DNA of 61,562 nucleotides from Erysipelotrichaceae bacterium (GCA_017633115.1 JAGBPZ010000078.1:1-61562), one strand, 5' to 3'; shown: positions 51,064-60,015, counted from the stretch's first letter. A program made the numbers and translations. The notes: generated by a model from the letters alone, not told the origin.

Positions 51064-52365
51064 TTAAGATTCCTTGACCTTCATCTTAGGCAGTTTACCG
51101 GTATAAAGGCAATATTCTTCAAGGGTCCACTGATGTTCACCAATCATCTTAGCCGCCTTTTTACCAACATAACGGAAATGCCATGCTTCTGAGGTAATAC
51201 CAGTGATCTTTGATGTATTTGGTGGATAACGAAGAATAAAGCCGTAATCGTAACAGTGCTTAACAGCCCACTTATATTCTTCAGTATCGCTAAAGACAAG
51301 ACGTTGTCCTTTGACAACTGACTTACTTGTCAAGTCAACACCTAAACCGGTCTGGTGATCAGAAGCGCCAGGTAAAGCTACATGTTCAGCAGCATACTGG
51401 CCACCAAAATTCTTCTCAAATGTCTTATAAGTAGATTGTTGGCGTTTATATGAACGATAAGCATCATTGATAACTAAAGTCAAGCCTTCAGTTTTAGCAT
51501 CTTTATACATTTCATTAAGAGCATCCATAGCCGCCTGACGTAATTTTGATTCATCACAATCAGGAGCCGCCTGAATACCACCCTTGACAGGTTCCACCAA
51601 ATCATCTGGTTCATAATCAGCAGGTAAATAAAATCCCTTTTTAACAAGCACAGTTTCTTTTGCTGGCTCGGTGATTGTGTAAGACGTTTTAAACTTATTG
51701 CTGGAAATAATCATTGGATACTCTGCTGCAAGTACTGCATAAGAAGCAGATTTCGTCTTGTCAAAGTAACTCTTATACTTAACGACATTAGCAGCACTAT
51801 AGCCATCAACTTCCATGAATACTTTAAAGTCATCATAAGCAACTTTATTGTTGATTAATGTTGAAAGATCTTCAGCATCCTGAGTTTTGAGTAATTCCCA
51901 TAAGACTTCATCACTATAGCCAAGATCATTTAACGCTTTGACCTGTTCATCATAAATTGTATTAATTTCACTGATCACATTTGTGAATTGAAGATCATCA
52001 TGGAGTGTCAGATATTGTTCATATTCATTATAATAAGAGACTTTGTCAGATAATGAAATCCAATCAGTGATATGATCTAGCTTATCCTCTTTCAATAATT
52101 CAGCGACATTGCTTTTACCTAGTTTTAAAATCTGAGATTGTTCACCAATAGAATAACCTTTGATGGCTAAACGGATACGTGAGAAATTGAAACCAACAAC
52201 GACACCAATTACAAGTACAACAGCCAGAACGATTTTAAGAATTTTCTTTTTCAAATCGCTTTTATATGGTGAATAACCATATCCATAAGAACGGGACATG
52301 CGAGTACGTCCACGATTAGGCTGAATGGTACTATATGTATAAGTATGTTTTCTTCGTCCAAACAT
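51064..52365 (-). CDS. Membrane-anchored D-alanyl-D-alanine carboxypeptidase, VanY/M15 family
   Basis: This 433-residue protein has a basic cytoplasmic N-terminus (about residues 1-40), one membrane helix (about 42-65) and an outer part. A helical stalk (about 75-220) leads to the M15 peptidase domain (about 255-433). Zinc ligands are in GASDHQTGLGVDL (His and Asp) and SEAWHFRYVG (His); INDAYRSYKRQQ is the substrate-side segment. It likely trims the terminal D-alanine of peptidoglycan. No vanA or vanS/R genes are nearby, so vancomycin resistance is not implied. Confidence 0.92.
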   Translation of the reverse strand: MFGRRKHTYTYSTIQPNRGRTRMSRSYGYGYSPYKSDLKKKILKIVLAVVLVIGVVVGFNFSRIRLAIKGYSIGEQSQILKLGKSNVAELLKEDKLDHITDWISLSDKVSYYNEYEQYLTLHDDLQFTNVISEINTIYDEQVKALNDLGYSDEVLWELLKTQDAEDLSTLINNKVAYDDFKVFMEVDGYSAANVVKYKSYFDKTKSASYAVLAAEYPMIISSNKFKTSYTITEPAKETVLVKKGFYLPADYEPDDLVEPVKGGIQAAPDCDESKLRQAAMDALNEMYKDAKTEGLTLVINDAYRSYKRQQSTYKTFEKNFGGQYAAEHVALPGASDHQTGLGVDLTSKSVVKGQRLVFSDTEEYKWAVKHCYDYGFILRYPPNTSKITGITSEAWHFRYVGKKAAKMIGEHQWTLEEYCLYTGKLPKMKVKES

Positions 52366-52475
52366 ACGCTTCCCTCCTTTGTAACAGTTCCACTATACAA
52401 CGCTCTAACATCATCTTCAAGCCCTTATCTTGAAAAAATAAGCTTCCTTCATAAGTGCCATTATCATAATTCATA

Positions 52476-52504
52476 TTGCATTCTTACCGTTTTTGTGTTA
52501 TTTT
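52476..52504 (+). promoter_or_regulatory. Possible promoter of the small membrane protein
   Basis: The -35 TTGCAT (52476-52481), 17-nt spacer and -10 TATTTT (52499-52504) lie before an AAAGGAGG ribosome-binding site. Confidence 0.5.
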
Positions 52505-52533
52505 ATGTGGGTAATTTAAAGGAGGTACTCACT

Positions 52534-52815
52534 ATGCATTTCGTCATCAGTGTTTTTATAGCAGTATGTTTAATTGCCGTCGTCGTATTATTCGCAGAGC
52601 TTTTCCCAAAATGGGTCCAGTATGCATTTATTGCCGTTAGCTGTGTGATCTCTGGTTATGCATTAGCTATCCTCGTACGCAAAATTGCAGAAGAATTTGC
52701 ATGGTATGCAAAACCTGATTTGATGCCTGCCTTTTACGCTGGTACTGGTGTAGCTTTTGTGGTTGCCATTATCGTTATGGTTATTATCAACAAAAAAGCC
52801 AACAAAGCAAACTAA
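52534..52815 (+). CDS. Small integral membrane protein, unknown function
   Basis: This 93-residue protein is very hydrophobic, with three probable membrane helices (about residues 3-22, 28-50 and 68-87). Between helices two and three lies RKIAEEFAWYAKPDL, and the C-terminus is KKANKAN. The start is set by AAAGGAGG at 8 nt; a longer in-frame extension upstream would cross the promoter and the opposite vanY 5' region and is unlikely. No known motif was recognised. It has its own promoter and terminator. Confidence 0.75.
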   Translation: MHFVISVFIAVCLIAVVVLFAELFPKWVQYAFIAVSCVISGYALAILVRKIAEEFAWYAKPDLMPAFYAGTGVAFVVAIIVMVIINKKANKAN

Positions 52816-52821
52816 GACAAA

Positions 52822-52848
52822 ACTGCTGTCACTGACAGCTTTTTTTGT
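52822..52848 (+). terminator. Intrinsic terminator after the small membrane protein
   Basis: GCTGTC / GACAGC with a 3-nt loop, flanked by AAAA and seven T. Confidence 0.75.
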
Positions 52849-52854
52849 ACCCAT

Positions 52855-52891
52855 AAATAAAGACCACAACGTTTGATCGCTGTGGTCTTTT
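52855..52891 (-). terminator. Intrinsic terminator after argF
   Basis: On the minus strand AAAGACCACA / TGTGGTCTTT (12-nt loop, partly pairing) is followed by a T-rich tail; the T tract is interrupted. Confidence 0.7.
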
Positions 52892-52897
52892 TCATAT

Positions 52898-53899
52898 TTA
52901 ATCAAATGCTTTTGTCATATCACCAAGAGTGGCAACCATGACAGCTTTAATGGTATGAAGTCTGTTTTCTGCTTCATCAAAGACAGTAGAATTAGGACCT
53001 CTGAAGACTTCATCTTCAACTTCACGAACATCAAGTCCCTGCTCCATCTTTACTCTGGCAACTTCTGTTTCAAAGTCATGATAAGCTGGCAAACAGTGCA
53101 TGAATAATGTCTTTGGATTACCAGTCTTGTTCATCATTTCCTGAGTGACACGATATGGGGTGAGCATCTTGACTCTTGGGCCATAAAGACTATCGTCTTC
53201 ACCCATAGATACCCAAACATCAGTGTAAATGACATCAGCACCTTTAACAGCATCAACATCACTGGTAATAGTGAGTGAGCCACCTGATTTTTCGTTTTCT
53301 TTGTTGCAGTAAGCAATAACTTCAGGATCAACTTCCAATTCATCAGGACCTAAAGCAATAAAGTCCATGCCAATTTTAGCAGCGCCATACATCAAGCCAT
53401 AAGCCACATTATTACGGATATCGCCAGTAAAGACAAATTTAATGTCTTCTAATGGTTTATCTAAATATTCCTGGATTGTCAGGAAATTGGCCAATGTTTG
53501 GGTTGGATGGTCAACATCAGTCAAACCATTCCATACAACGACACCAGAATATTTTGCCAGGTCTTCAACAGTCTTTTGTGCGAAACCACGGTATTCAATA
53601 CCATCATACATACGACCTAAAACCTTTGCGGTATCCTCAATTGATTCCTTTTTACCCATCTGTGACTGCGTCAAAAATGTTGGATGAGCCCCTTCATCAG
53701 CTGCTGCCACTTCAAAAGCACAGCGAGTTCTTGTAGATGTTTTTTCAAATAATAAACATACACTTTTACCTTCTAATGAACGACCAACAATACCAGCTTT
53801 TTTCTTAGCTTTAAGCTTCTTAGCTAAATCCAGTAAATATAATATTTCTTCTTTTGAATAATCTTTTAAAGTAAGAAAATGTCTACCTTTTAAATCCAT
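52898..53899 (-). CDS. argF: Ornithine carbamoyltransferase
   Basis: This enzyme forms citrulline from ornithine and carbamoyl phosphate, or the reverse in arginine catabolism. The 333-residue protein has the carbamoyl-phosphate signature [40 protein letters not shown] and [12 protein letters not shown] with the catalytic cysteine. The ATG at 53899 follows GGGAGGATCAATC. The gene stands alone: no argDE, carB, arcA or arcC in the window. Sequence does not tell anabolic from catabolic use. Confidence 0.94.
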   Translation of the reverse strand: MDLKGRHFLTLKDYSKEEILYLLDLAKKLKAKKKAGIVGRSLEGKSVCLLFEKTSTRTRCAFEVAAADEGAHPTFLTQSQMGKKESIEDTAKVLGRMYDGIEYRGFAQKTVEDLAKYSGVVVWNGLTDVDHPTQTLANFLTIQEYLDKPLEDIKFVFTGDIRNNVAYGLMYGAAKIGMDFIALGPDELEVDPEVIAYCNKENEKSGGSLTITSDVDAVKGADVIYTDVWVSMGEDDSLYGPRVKMLTPYRVTQEMMNKTGNPKTLFMHCLPAYHDFETEVARVKMEQGLDVREVEDEVFRGPNSTVFDEAENRLHTIKAVMVATLGDMTKAFD

Positions 53900-53953
53900 G
53901 ATTGATCCTCCCATCATGTTTTGCCACAATCATATGACAATAAATATGGTGTT

Positions 53954-53982
53954 ATTATAATGAAAAACAGCGTTTGATTCAA
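53954..53982 (-). promoter_or_regulatory. Sigma-A promoter of argF
   Basis: The minus strand has -35 TTGAAT (53977-53982), 17-nt spacer and perfect -10 TATAAT (53954-53959). An ArgR box was not clearly seen. Confidence 0.7.
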
Positions 53983-53985
53983 TGA

Positions 53986-55467
53986 TTAATCATGTTTTCG
54001 AAATTTTCGGTGATGACGCAGACGCAAACTATTAATGTGAATACGTTGTGTTTTCGTGTAAAGACTTAATGAAGCATCATTGACAATAAAATCTCCACAG
54101 CCATCACTATCAATCATGACACGATGATAGCCATCGGTCATGATGTGTCCTTTATACTGCTTACCTATATACATACGTTTAACACCACCAGTAGCATTGG
54201 TCATCAAGACCACAAAACCATCTTTTCTTGCACTGTTGCCTTCATAGCTCCAGCCGACAATATTATGATGATCAAAATAATCATGACGTGTACCTGTCAT
54301 ATGTTCACGTAATTCAAGCATGGTGTCAATCAAATCCTGATGAGAAGGACGATCATCATGTTCAATGCCATAGTAGTCGCCAAAGAAGACACATGGTGTT
54401 CCCTCTTCACGTAAAAGAATCAAAGCATAAGCCATAGGCTTAAACCAGTCTTCAATGAACGACTGTAAATCCTGTGAAGGCTGGGTATCATGATTATCAA
54501 CAAATGTCACTGCATGCTCTGGAGAATGTTTGACAAGTGTATTTTCAAAAATACTGCCCATATCATAAGTACCATTTGAATGTGAAGCATCATACATATG
54601 GAAATGTAAAGGTACATCAAAAAGCATCATCGAATAGTCAACTTCTTCCAGATAGTTGATTAAATGACCCAAATCACCATTCCAGTATTCACCCACGGTT
54701 GGAAGCGGTTTTTCACTATAGTCACGCAATTCCTTGAGCCAGCGCTTATAGAAACTGGCTTCTATATGCTTAACTGCATCAAGTCTGAAAGCATCATTTT
54801 GACAAGTATCAAGATACCATTTGCCCCAGTTAATGCATTCTTCAGTGACCTCTTCATTTGAAAAGTCCAAATTTGCTCCCATTAAATAGTCAAAGTTACC
54901 AAATTCATCATCAACATGTTCTTCCCATTCTTTATTATCAAAGAGATAAAGACCATTGGTACCAGTTATTGCATCATAGTCAACACCAGAAAAATGATAC
55001 CAGTGCCAGTGGAAATCAGAGTATTGATCATGACGGGCAGGAAATGTAAATAAAGTATAAGCAACTACAATCTGATCATCAGATATAGCTTCATTACGGT
55101 TAGTCCTGTTGATTTCTTTAGCAACAACCAGTTCGTAACCATCAGCACCCATTTTATGATTGAGAACAATATCACTCATGACCTGTATTCCTGCACTATG
55201 AAGTGCGGAAATGCATTCGAGGTATTCTTCTCTTGTACCATATTTTGTCGCAATTGATCCTTTAGCATCAAATTCACCTAAATCGTACACATCATATACA
55301 CCATAACCAACGTCGTTGTTACCACCATTACCTTTATAAGCAGGTGGCATCCAGACCATGGTGAATCCGGCTTTACGCAAGTCTGAAGCACGATCTTTAA
55401 GAATCGTCCATAGATGAGGTTCATTTGGAAGGTACCATTCAAAATATTGTATTATGACATCTTTCAT
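53986..55467 (-). CDS. Cytoplasmic alpha-amylase (GH13, AmyA type)
   Basis: This 493-residue glycoside hydrolase has no signal peptide and begins MKDVIIQYFEWYLPNEPHLW, typical of intracellular AmyA-like amylases. The four GH13 regions are visible: DIVLNHKMGADG (I), AFRLDAVKHIEA with the nucleophile Asp (II), TVGEYWNGD with the acid/base Glu (III), and FVDNHDTQPSQ (IV). It probably degrades stored or imported maltodextrins. The start is chosen at 55467 because GGTGATG lies upstream; the 5' leader is then only about 10 nt. Confidence 0.92.
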   Translation of the reverse strand: MKDVIIQYFEWYLPNEPHLWTILKDRASDLRKAGFTMVWMPPAYKGNGGNNDVGYGVYDVYDLGEFDAKGSIATKYGTREEYLECISALHSAGIQVMSDIVLNHKMGADGYELVVAKEINRTNRNEAISDDQIVVAYTLFTFPARHDQYSDFHWHWYHFSGVDYDAITGTNGLYLFDNKEWEEHVDDEFGNFDYLMGANLDFSNEEVTEECINWGKWYLDTCQNDAFRLDAVKHIEASFYKRWLKELRDYSEKPLPTVGEYWNGDLGHLINYLEEVDYSMMLFDVPLHFHMYDASHSNGTYDMGSIFENTLVKHSPEHAVTFVDNHDTQPSQDLQSFIEDWFKPMAYALILLREEGTPCVFFGDYYGIEHDDRPSHQDLIDTMLELREHMTGTRHDYFDHHNIVGWSYEGNSARKDGFVVLMTNATGGVKRMYIGKQYKGHIMTDGYHRVMIDSDGCGDFIVNDASLSLYTKTQRIHINSLRLRHHRKFRKHD

Positions 55468-55483
55468 TTTCATCACCGTCTTT

Positions 55484-55492
55484 ATTATATCA
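55484..55492 (-). promoter_or_regulatory. Extended -10 promoter of the amylase gene
   Basis: The minus strand reads TGATATAAT (TGnTATAAT), just after the csoR terminator. The predicted leader is very short. Confidence 0.5.
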
Positions 55493-55502
55493 ATTCTCTG
55501 AA

Positions 55503-55533
55503 ATTTAAAAAAGTAGGACATTGTCCTACTTTA
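55503..55533 (-). terminator. Intrinsic terminator of the copA-csoR operon
   Basis: On the minus strand AAAGTAGGAC / GTCCTACTTT (3-nt loop) continues into T residues. It overlaps the csoR stop codon. Confidence 0.87.
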
Positions 55534-55780
55534 AAAGTGCTTCAATCATCTTGACCATTTCTTCGATTTTTTCTTCTTCTCCTGCCGAATCATGGACACA
55601 ATGACGTAAATGTGCAGTTAATATTTCTTGATTGGTCTTTTTCAATAAAGCCTGACTGGCTAAAATCTGATGCGAAATGTCAATACAATAGCGATCATCT
55701 TCCACCATTTTGATAATACCATCTATTTGACCTCGAACAGTCTTAAGATAGCGCATGACTTTTTGACTATCAGCTTTCAT
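55526..55780 (-). CDS. csoR: Copper-sensing repressor CsoR
   Basis: This 84-residue all-helical DNA-binding repressor has the Cu(I) ligands of the CsoR family: Cys32 in DDRYCIDISHQ, His57 and Cys61 in TAHLRHCVHD. The basic residues of the N-terminal helix (KVMRYLKTVRGQIDGI) are typical. Cu(I) binding releases it from DNA. Its ATG overlaps the copA stop codon (TAATG), so it is co-translated with the copper exporter. A perfect palindrome in front of copA is the likely operator, giving a self-regulated loop. Confidence 0.95.
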   Translation of the reverse strand: MKADSQKVMRYLKTVRGQIDGIIKMVEDDRYCIDISHQILASQALLKKTNQEILTAHLRHCVHDSAGEEEKIEEMVKMIEALLK

Positions 55781-56001
55781 TAATTGATTCCTGTCACTTT
55801 ATAGCCAGCATCAGCAACGGCTTTAATAATAACATCATCATTGACCTTTTTCTTCATGACGATATCAGCTTTCTTCTCTTCAAGGCTCACTTCAGCAGTG
55901 ACACCATCAATACTTTCAAGAGCTTCTTTGACATGTGCTGCACAATGTACACACATCATACCTTCAATCATCACTGTTTTACTTGTTTTCTTACCAAACA
56001 T
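55780..56001 (-). CDS. Nested in-frame CopZ-like copper chaperone (internal start in copA)
   Basis: Inside copA, in the same frame, the minus strand reads GAAGGAGGAAATGATATG: a perfect AAGGAGG 7 nt before ATG at 56001. Translation from here gives a 73-residue CopZ-type protein beginning MFGKKTSKTVMIEGMMC with one CVHC copper site and sharing the stop codon of copA. Free CopZ proteins of this size are standard partners of CopA. I infer that the ribosome may make both the long pump and a free chaperone; it could also be a remnant of a former separate copZ gene. No proof of use is available from sequence. Confidence 0.6.
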   Translation of the reverse strand: MFGKKTSKTVMIEGMMCVHCAAHVKEALESIDGVTAEVSLEEKKADIVMKKKVNDDVIIKAVADAGYKVTGIN

Positions 56002-58494
56002 ATCATTTCCTCCTTCAATAGTGATTACTTCATAGCCTGCTGCTTCAATAGCGGCTTTTAATTGATCATTATAATGTTCTGGTGCTTTCACACTAGCGTG
56101 TCCTGATTCAAGGTCAACCTCTGCTGTGACTTGCTCTAAATCATTTAATGCTTTAGCGACACGTGCCTGACAGTGTTCACACATCATGCCACCAACAGTG
56201 ACATCATAATCATAGAGGGCCACTTTTTCTTTCACATCAAGAACCGGTGTTGTCTCTTTAGTTTTGACTTCATATTCTACTGGTTTGAAGAATCTTAATC
56301 TAAGTGCATTCGTAACAACAAAGACAGATGAAAAACTCATTGCGAGAGATCCTAGCATTGGTGAAAGCTTCAATCCAAATGATTTATAGAATAAACCTGC
56401 AGCTACAGGGATACAAATCGTATTGTAAAATAACGCCCAGAATAGATTCTGTTTGATATTGCGCATCGTGGCATGTGATAAATCAATCGCATTAACAATA
56501 TCAAGCAGATTATTTTTCATTAAAACTAAGTCACTTGAATCAATCGCAATATCTAGACCATGAGTAAATGATATACCTAAATCAGCGCGCATAAGTGCTG
56601 GGGCATCATTGATGCCATCACCTGTCATCGCAACTTTAAAACCTTGAGACTGAAGATCAGCAATCACTGATTCCTTATCCTGTGGTAAAACTTCTGCCTT
56701 AACTTCCATTCCCAACTCTTGAGCAACGGCTTCAGCTGTACGCTTGTTGTCACCTGTTAACATCAACGTTTGAATACCACGTTGATGAAGCTGCTTAATG
56801 ACTTCTGGCGCTTCAGCCTTGATGTCATCACGTAATGCCATAACACCAGCATAATGACCATCGACTGCACCATACAGAACTGTTTTGCCCTGACTTGCAT
56901 AATCATCATGTGCTGTCACTTCAATATGATAACGTTCCATTAAACGTTTATTCCCAACAATGACAGTCTTGCCATTGATCACGCCTTTAAGACCTCCACC
57001 AGTGATTTCTTCATAATCAGAAATTTGAAGTTGACTATATGGCTGAGCCCTGGCAATCGCCTCTGCCAATGGATGAGAAGACTGACTTTCAAGATTTAAA
57101 ATATAATCAGCATCTTCGTCATTGATTGCCCAGTCAGTGACGACAGGTACACCTAAAGTCAAAGTACCAGTTTTGTCAAAGACAATCATATCAATACGAG
57201 AGGCCCCTTCTAAAGCCTCAGCATCGCGGATCAATAATCCCATCTTTCCTGCCACTCCAGTACCTACCATGATAGCTGTTGGTGTCGCCAAGCCTAATGC
57301 ACAAGGACAAGAAATGACAAGGACGGCAATTGCCATTGTCAAAGCAAAATGGAAGCTTTCACCTAAAATCATCCAGGCAATAAGAGTCACTAAAGCAATA
57401 CCAATGACTACTGGTACGAAGTATCCTGAAATGACATCTGCAAGTCTGGCAATTGGTGCTTTTGAATTACCTGCGTCTTCAACAAGATGAATAATCTGCG
57501 ATAGCGTTGACTGCTCGCTGGTCTTCATTGTTTTAACAACGATACGACCACTCTGGTTGATGGTTGCTCCAATTACTAAATCACCTACCTGTTTGTCTAC
57601 AGGAATTGATTCACCAGTAATCATGGATTCATCAACGGTGGTATGACCTTCAACGATTTCTCCATCAACCGCAATACTTTCACCTGATTTAACGACAACT
57701 AAATCACCAATCTGAATAGATGCAATTGGGACTGTCATTTCCTGATCATTTTTAAGCACAACAGCTTCCTCAGGTGATAATGCCATTAAGCCATTGATGG
57801 CATCAGATGTCTTTTTCTTGCTTCTAGCCTCAAAATACTTGCCAAGTGAAATCAATGTCAGAATCATTGCAGCTGATTCAAAATATAAGTTCATATGATA
57901 AGCATGTGCTTGCATTAAATCGAGTCGTCCCATGTAATAAGCCATCATAAACATACCATATAGACTATAGACAATAGATGCTCCTGAACCAATCGCAATC
58001 AGTGAATCCATATTAGGTGCTAAATGAGCTAATGATTTAAACCCGCCAATGAAATAATGACGATTGATGATGACAACGACACTGCAAAGAAGTAATTCTG
58101 TCAAGGCAAAGATCATCATGTTTTCATGGCCAAGGAAAATACTTGGAATAAATGGCCAGCCCATCATTGAACCCATTGATAAATAGAACAAAGGAATCAT
58201 AAAGACAAAAGATATAATGAGATCACGCAAGCGCTTCTCTAAATCTTCATCCTTGCGACTTGATGATGATTGTACCTTTTCTACACCTTGAAGAGCAGCA
58301 TCATAGCCGCCCTTTTGGACAGCTTTAATGATTTGATCTGTGGATGTGACGGTTTCATCGTAATCGACTTCCATCGTTTCCGAAAGAAGATTGACCTGAC
58401 ATTCATTAACACCTTCAACACCACGAACACTTTTATCGACATGAGCCTGACATGCCGCACATGTCATTCCCATAACATCAAACTTTTGTTTCAT
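55780..58494 (-). CDS. copA: Copper-exporting P1B-type ATPase CopA with C-terminal HMA pair
   Basis: This 904-residue pump exports Cu(I). The order is an N-terminal HMA domain (GMTCAACQAHVD), the membrane part with CPC (SCPCALG, about residue 398), phosphorylated Asp in DKTGTLTLG (about 440), the SSHPLAEAI site and GDGINDAPAL, then two further HMA domains: HMA2 from about 761 (VGGMMCEHCQARV) and HMA3 from about 832 (IEGMMCVHCAAHV). Most CopA proteins end soon after the last membrane helix; extra C-terminal HMA domains are unusual. HMA3 has its own ribosome-binding site and start codon inside the gene. Confidence 0.95.
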   Translation of the reverse strand: MKQKFDVMGMTCAACQAHVDKSVRGVEGVNECQVNLLSETMEVDYDETVTSTDQIIKAVQKGGYDAALQGVEKVQSSSSRKDEDLEKRLRDLIISFVFMIPLFYLSMGSMMGWPFIPSIFLGHENMMIFALTELLLCSVVVIINRHYFIGGFKSLAHLAPNMDSLIAIGSGASIVYSLYGMFMMAYYMGRLDLMQAHAYHMNLYFESAAMILTLISLGKYFEARSKKKTSDAINGLMALSPEEAVVLKNDQEMTVPIASIQIGDLVVVKSGESIAVDGEIVEGHTTVDESMITGESIPVDKQVGDLVIGATINQSGRIVVKTMKTSEQSTLSQIIHLVEDAGNSKAPIARLADVISGYFVPVVIGIALVTLIAWMILGESFHFALTMAIAVLVISCPCALGLATPTAIMVGTGVAGKMGLLIRDAEALEGASRIDMIVFDKTGTLTLGVPVVTDWAINDEDADYILNLESQSSHPLAEAIARAQPYSQLQISDYEEITGGGLKGVINGKTVIVGNKRLMERYHIEVTAHDDYASQGKTVLYGAVDGHYAGVMALRDDIKAEAPEVIKQLHQRGIQTLMLTGDNKRTAEAVAQELGMEVKAEVLPQDKESVIADLQSQGFKVAMTGDGINDAPALMRADLGISFTHGLDIAIDSSDLVLMKNNLLDIVNAIDLSHATMRNIKQNLFWALFYNTICIPVAAGLFYKSFGLKLSPMLGSLAMSFSSVFVVTNALRLRFFKPVEYEVKTKETTPVLDVKEKVALYDYDVTVGGMMCEHCQARVAKALNDLEQVTAEVDLESGHASVKAPEHYNDQLKAAIEAAGYEVITIEGGNDMFGKKTSKTVMIEGMMCVHCAAHVKEALESIDGVTAEVSLEEKKADIVMKKKVNDDVIIKAVADAGYKVTGIN

Positions 58495-58505
58495 GGAAAC
58501 CTCCT

Positions 58506-58522
58506 ATACCCCCTGGGGGTAT
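58506..58522 (-). promoter_or_regulatory. CsoR-type operator in front of copA
   Basis: A perfect 17-bp palindrome ATACCCCC-T-GGGGGTAT overlaps a GATAAT -10 box (58521-58526) and ends a few bases before the copA ribosome-binding site AGGAGG. G/C tracts flanked by TA and AT are typical of CsoR sites. Repressor binding here would block the copA-csoR promoter. A convincing -35 was not found. Confidence 0.8.
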
Positions 58523-58565
58523 TATCATTCTAACATTGTCCTCTTTTTAAGTAAAGAATATGACC

Positions 58566-58595
58566 TAAAAAAAGAATCAGTTGCCTGATTCTTTT
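58566..58595 (-). terminator. Intrinsic terminator after aspartokinase
   Basis: On the minus strand AAAAGAATCAG / CTGATTCTTTT (4-nt loop) continues into T residues. Confidence 0.88.
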
Positions 58596-59916
58596 AGTCT
58601 TCCTTAATAATAAATTCTTTGTAAATAGCTTTGATAGCACGTTCAAAGTAACGATTACGAACACCAATAATGATGTTTTCTTCACTTGAACCCTGGTCAA
58701 TCATCTTGATATTGATATTGTCTTTGGCTAGTGCTGTAAAGACTCTTGCAGCCGTACCAAGACTACGTTTCATACCTCTACCAACAACAGCGATTAAAGC
58801 TAAATCTGATTCAAGTTCAATCTTGTCTGGATCAGCTAAACGATGGATACCAGCAAGAACGCTTTGTTCGTGAGCAATAAAATCATTGACGTTGATAACA
58901 ACTGTCATGGTATCGATACCTGAAGGCATATGTTCAATTGAAAGACCATGGTCTTCAAAAACCTGCAGGACACGGCGACAGAAGCCGATTTCAGCATTCA
59001 TCATATCCTTTTCGATTGTAACAGTGGCAAAGCCTTTCTTACCGGCAATACCAGTAATGACATGTTTAGGCTTGTGACAAGTTGTTTCAACAATTAAAGT
59101 GCCTGAGTCATCAGGACGGTTCGTATTCTTAATATTGATTGGAATGCCAGCACTGCGAACTGGGAAAATCGAATTTTCATGAAGTACACTTGCACCCATG
59201 TAAGATAATTCTCTTAGTTCCTGATAAGTGATTGTTTCAATAACCTGAGAATGTTTAACGATATTTGGATCAGCAATCATAAATCCAGAGACATCGGTCC
59301 AGTTTTCATATAATGATGCGTTAGCACATTTAGAAACGATTGAACCTGTGACATCACTGCCACCTCTTGAAAAAGCCTGGATCTGTTGTGAGCCATCATT
59401 TTTTAATCCATAAAAACCAGGAATAACAGCTTTTTCGTGTTGAGCTAAAGCTTCTTTTAATAATGGATCAGTCCTTTTAGCATCATAATTACCAGATTCA
59501 TCAATACGGATAACATCAGCAGCATCGATGAAATCATAATCTAGATAATGAGCTAAAATCAAAGCATTCAGATATTCACCACGACTGATGACATAATCGA
59601 ATGACGCATTGTCTAAACAATTTTCTCTGATTGTTGCAAATTCATCAGCTAAGGAATAGTCAAGCTTTAATTCTTCAATAATACTGTTGTAACGATCAAC
59701 AATACTATCAAAGATATCATCGAAATCTGCTTCATTGCGATGAGAATAAGCAAGAATCAATAAATCTGTAACTTTTGTATCTTTGGCGAAACGTTTACCT
59801 GGTGCACTTGGCACAACATAACGACGTTCGTGATCTGCATTGATAATATTATAGACTTTTCTAAATTGAGTAGCATCCGCTAAAGAAGAGCCTCCAAATT
59901 TAACGACTTTAACCAT
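58594..59916 (-). CDS. Aspartate kinase
   Basis: This enzyme makes aspartyl phosphate for lysine, threonine and methionine synthesis and for cell-wall diaminopimelate or lysine. The 440-residue protein begins VKVVKFGGSSLADATQF and has the amino acid kinase domain (YVISRGEYLNALILAHYL, FSRGGSDVTGSIVS) followed by two ACT domains with ITGIAGKKGFATVTIEKDMMN and LALIAVVGRGMKRS. The ATG at 59916 follows AGGGGGATTTTG. Feedback ligand is not readable. It stands alone, with no dapA or asd adjacent. Confidence 0.95.
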   Translation of the reverse strand: MVKVVKFGGSSLADATQFRKVYNIINADHERRYVVPSAPGKRFAKDTKVTDLLILAYSHRNEADFDDIFDSIVDRYNSIIEELKLDYSLADEFATIRENCLDNASFDYVISRGEYLNALILAHYLDYDFIDAADVIRIDESGNYDAKRTDPLLKEALAQHEKAVIPGFYGLKNDGSQQIQAFSRGGSDVTGSIVSKCANASLYENWTDVSGFMIADPNIVKHSQVIETITYQELRELSYMGASVLHENSIFPVRSAGIPINIKNTNRPDDSGTLIVETTCHKPKHVITGIAGKKGFATVTIEKDMMNAEIGFCRRVLQVFEDHGLSIEHMPSGIDTMTVVINVNDFIAHEQSVLAGIHRLADPDKIELESDLALIAVVGRGMKRSLGTAARVFTALAKDNINIKMIDQGSSEENIIIGVRNRYFERAIKAIYKEFIIKED

Positions 59917-59941
59917 AGGCAAAATCCCCCTTATGTCTATA

Positions 59942-59969
59942 AGAATACAGATTTTCAAGTAAAAATCAA
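59942..59969 (-). promoter_or_regulatory. Possible promoter of the aspartokinase gene
   Basis: The minus strand has -35 TTGATT (59964-59969), 16-nt spacer and -10 TATTCT (59942-59947). Confidence 0.45.
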
Positions 59970-60015
59970 TACTATTTCATCATGTCGTGACGAGAAAAAT
60001 TTCAAGGTTTGAAGA

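Noticed and set aside
51064-52365. VanY considered as part of a vancomycin resistance cluster
   Set aside because: No vanHAX or vanRS homologs nearby; the gene is paired with mnmM and looks like a housekeeping carboxypeptidase.
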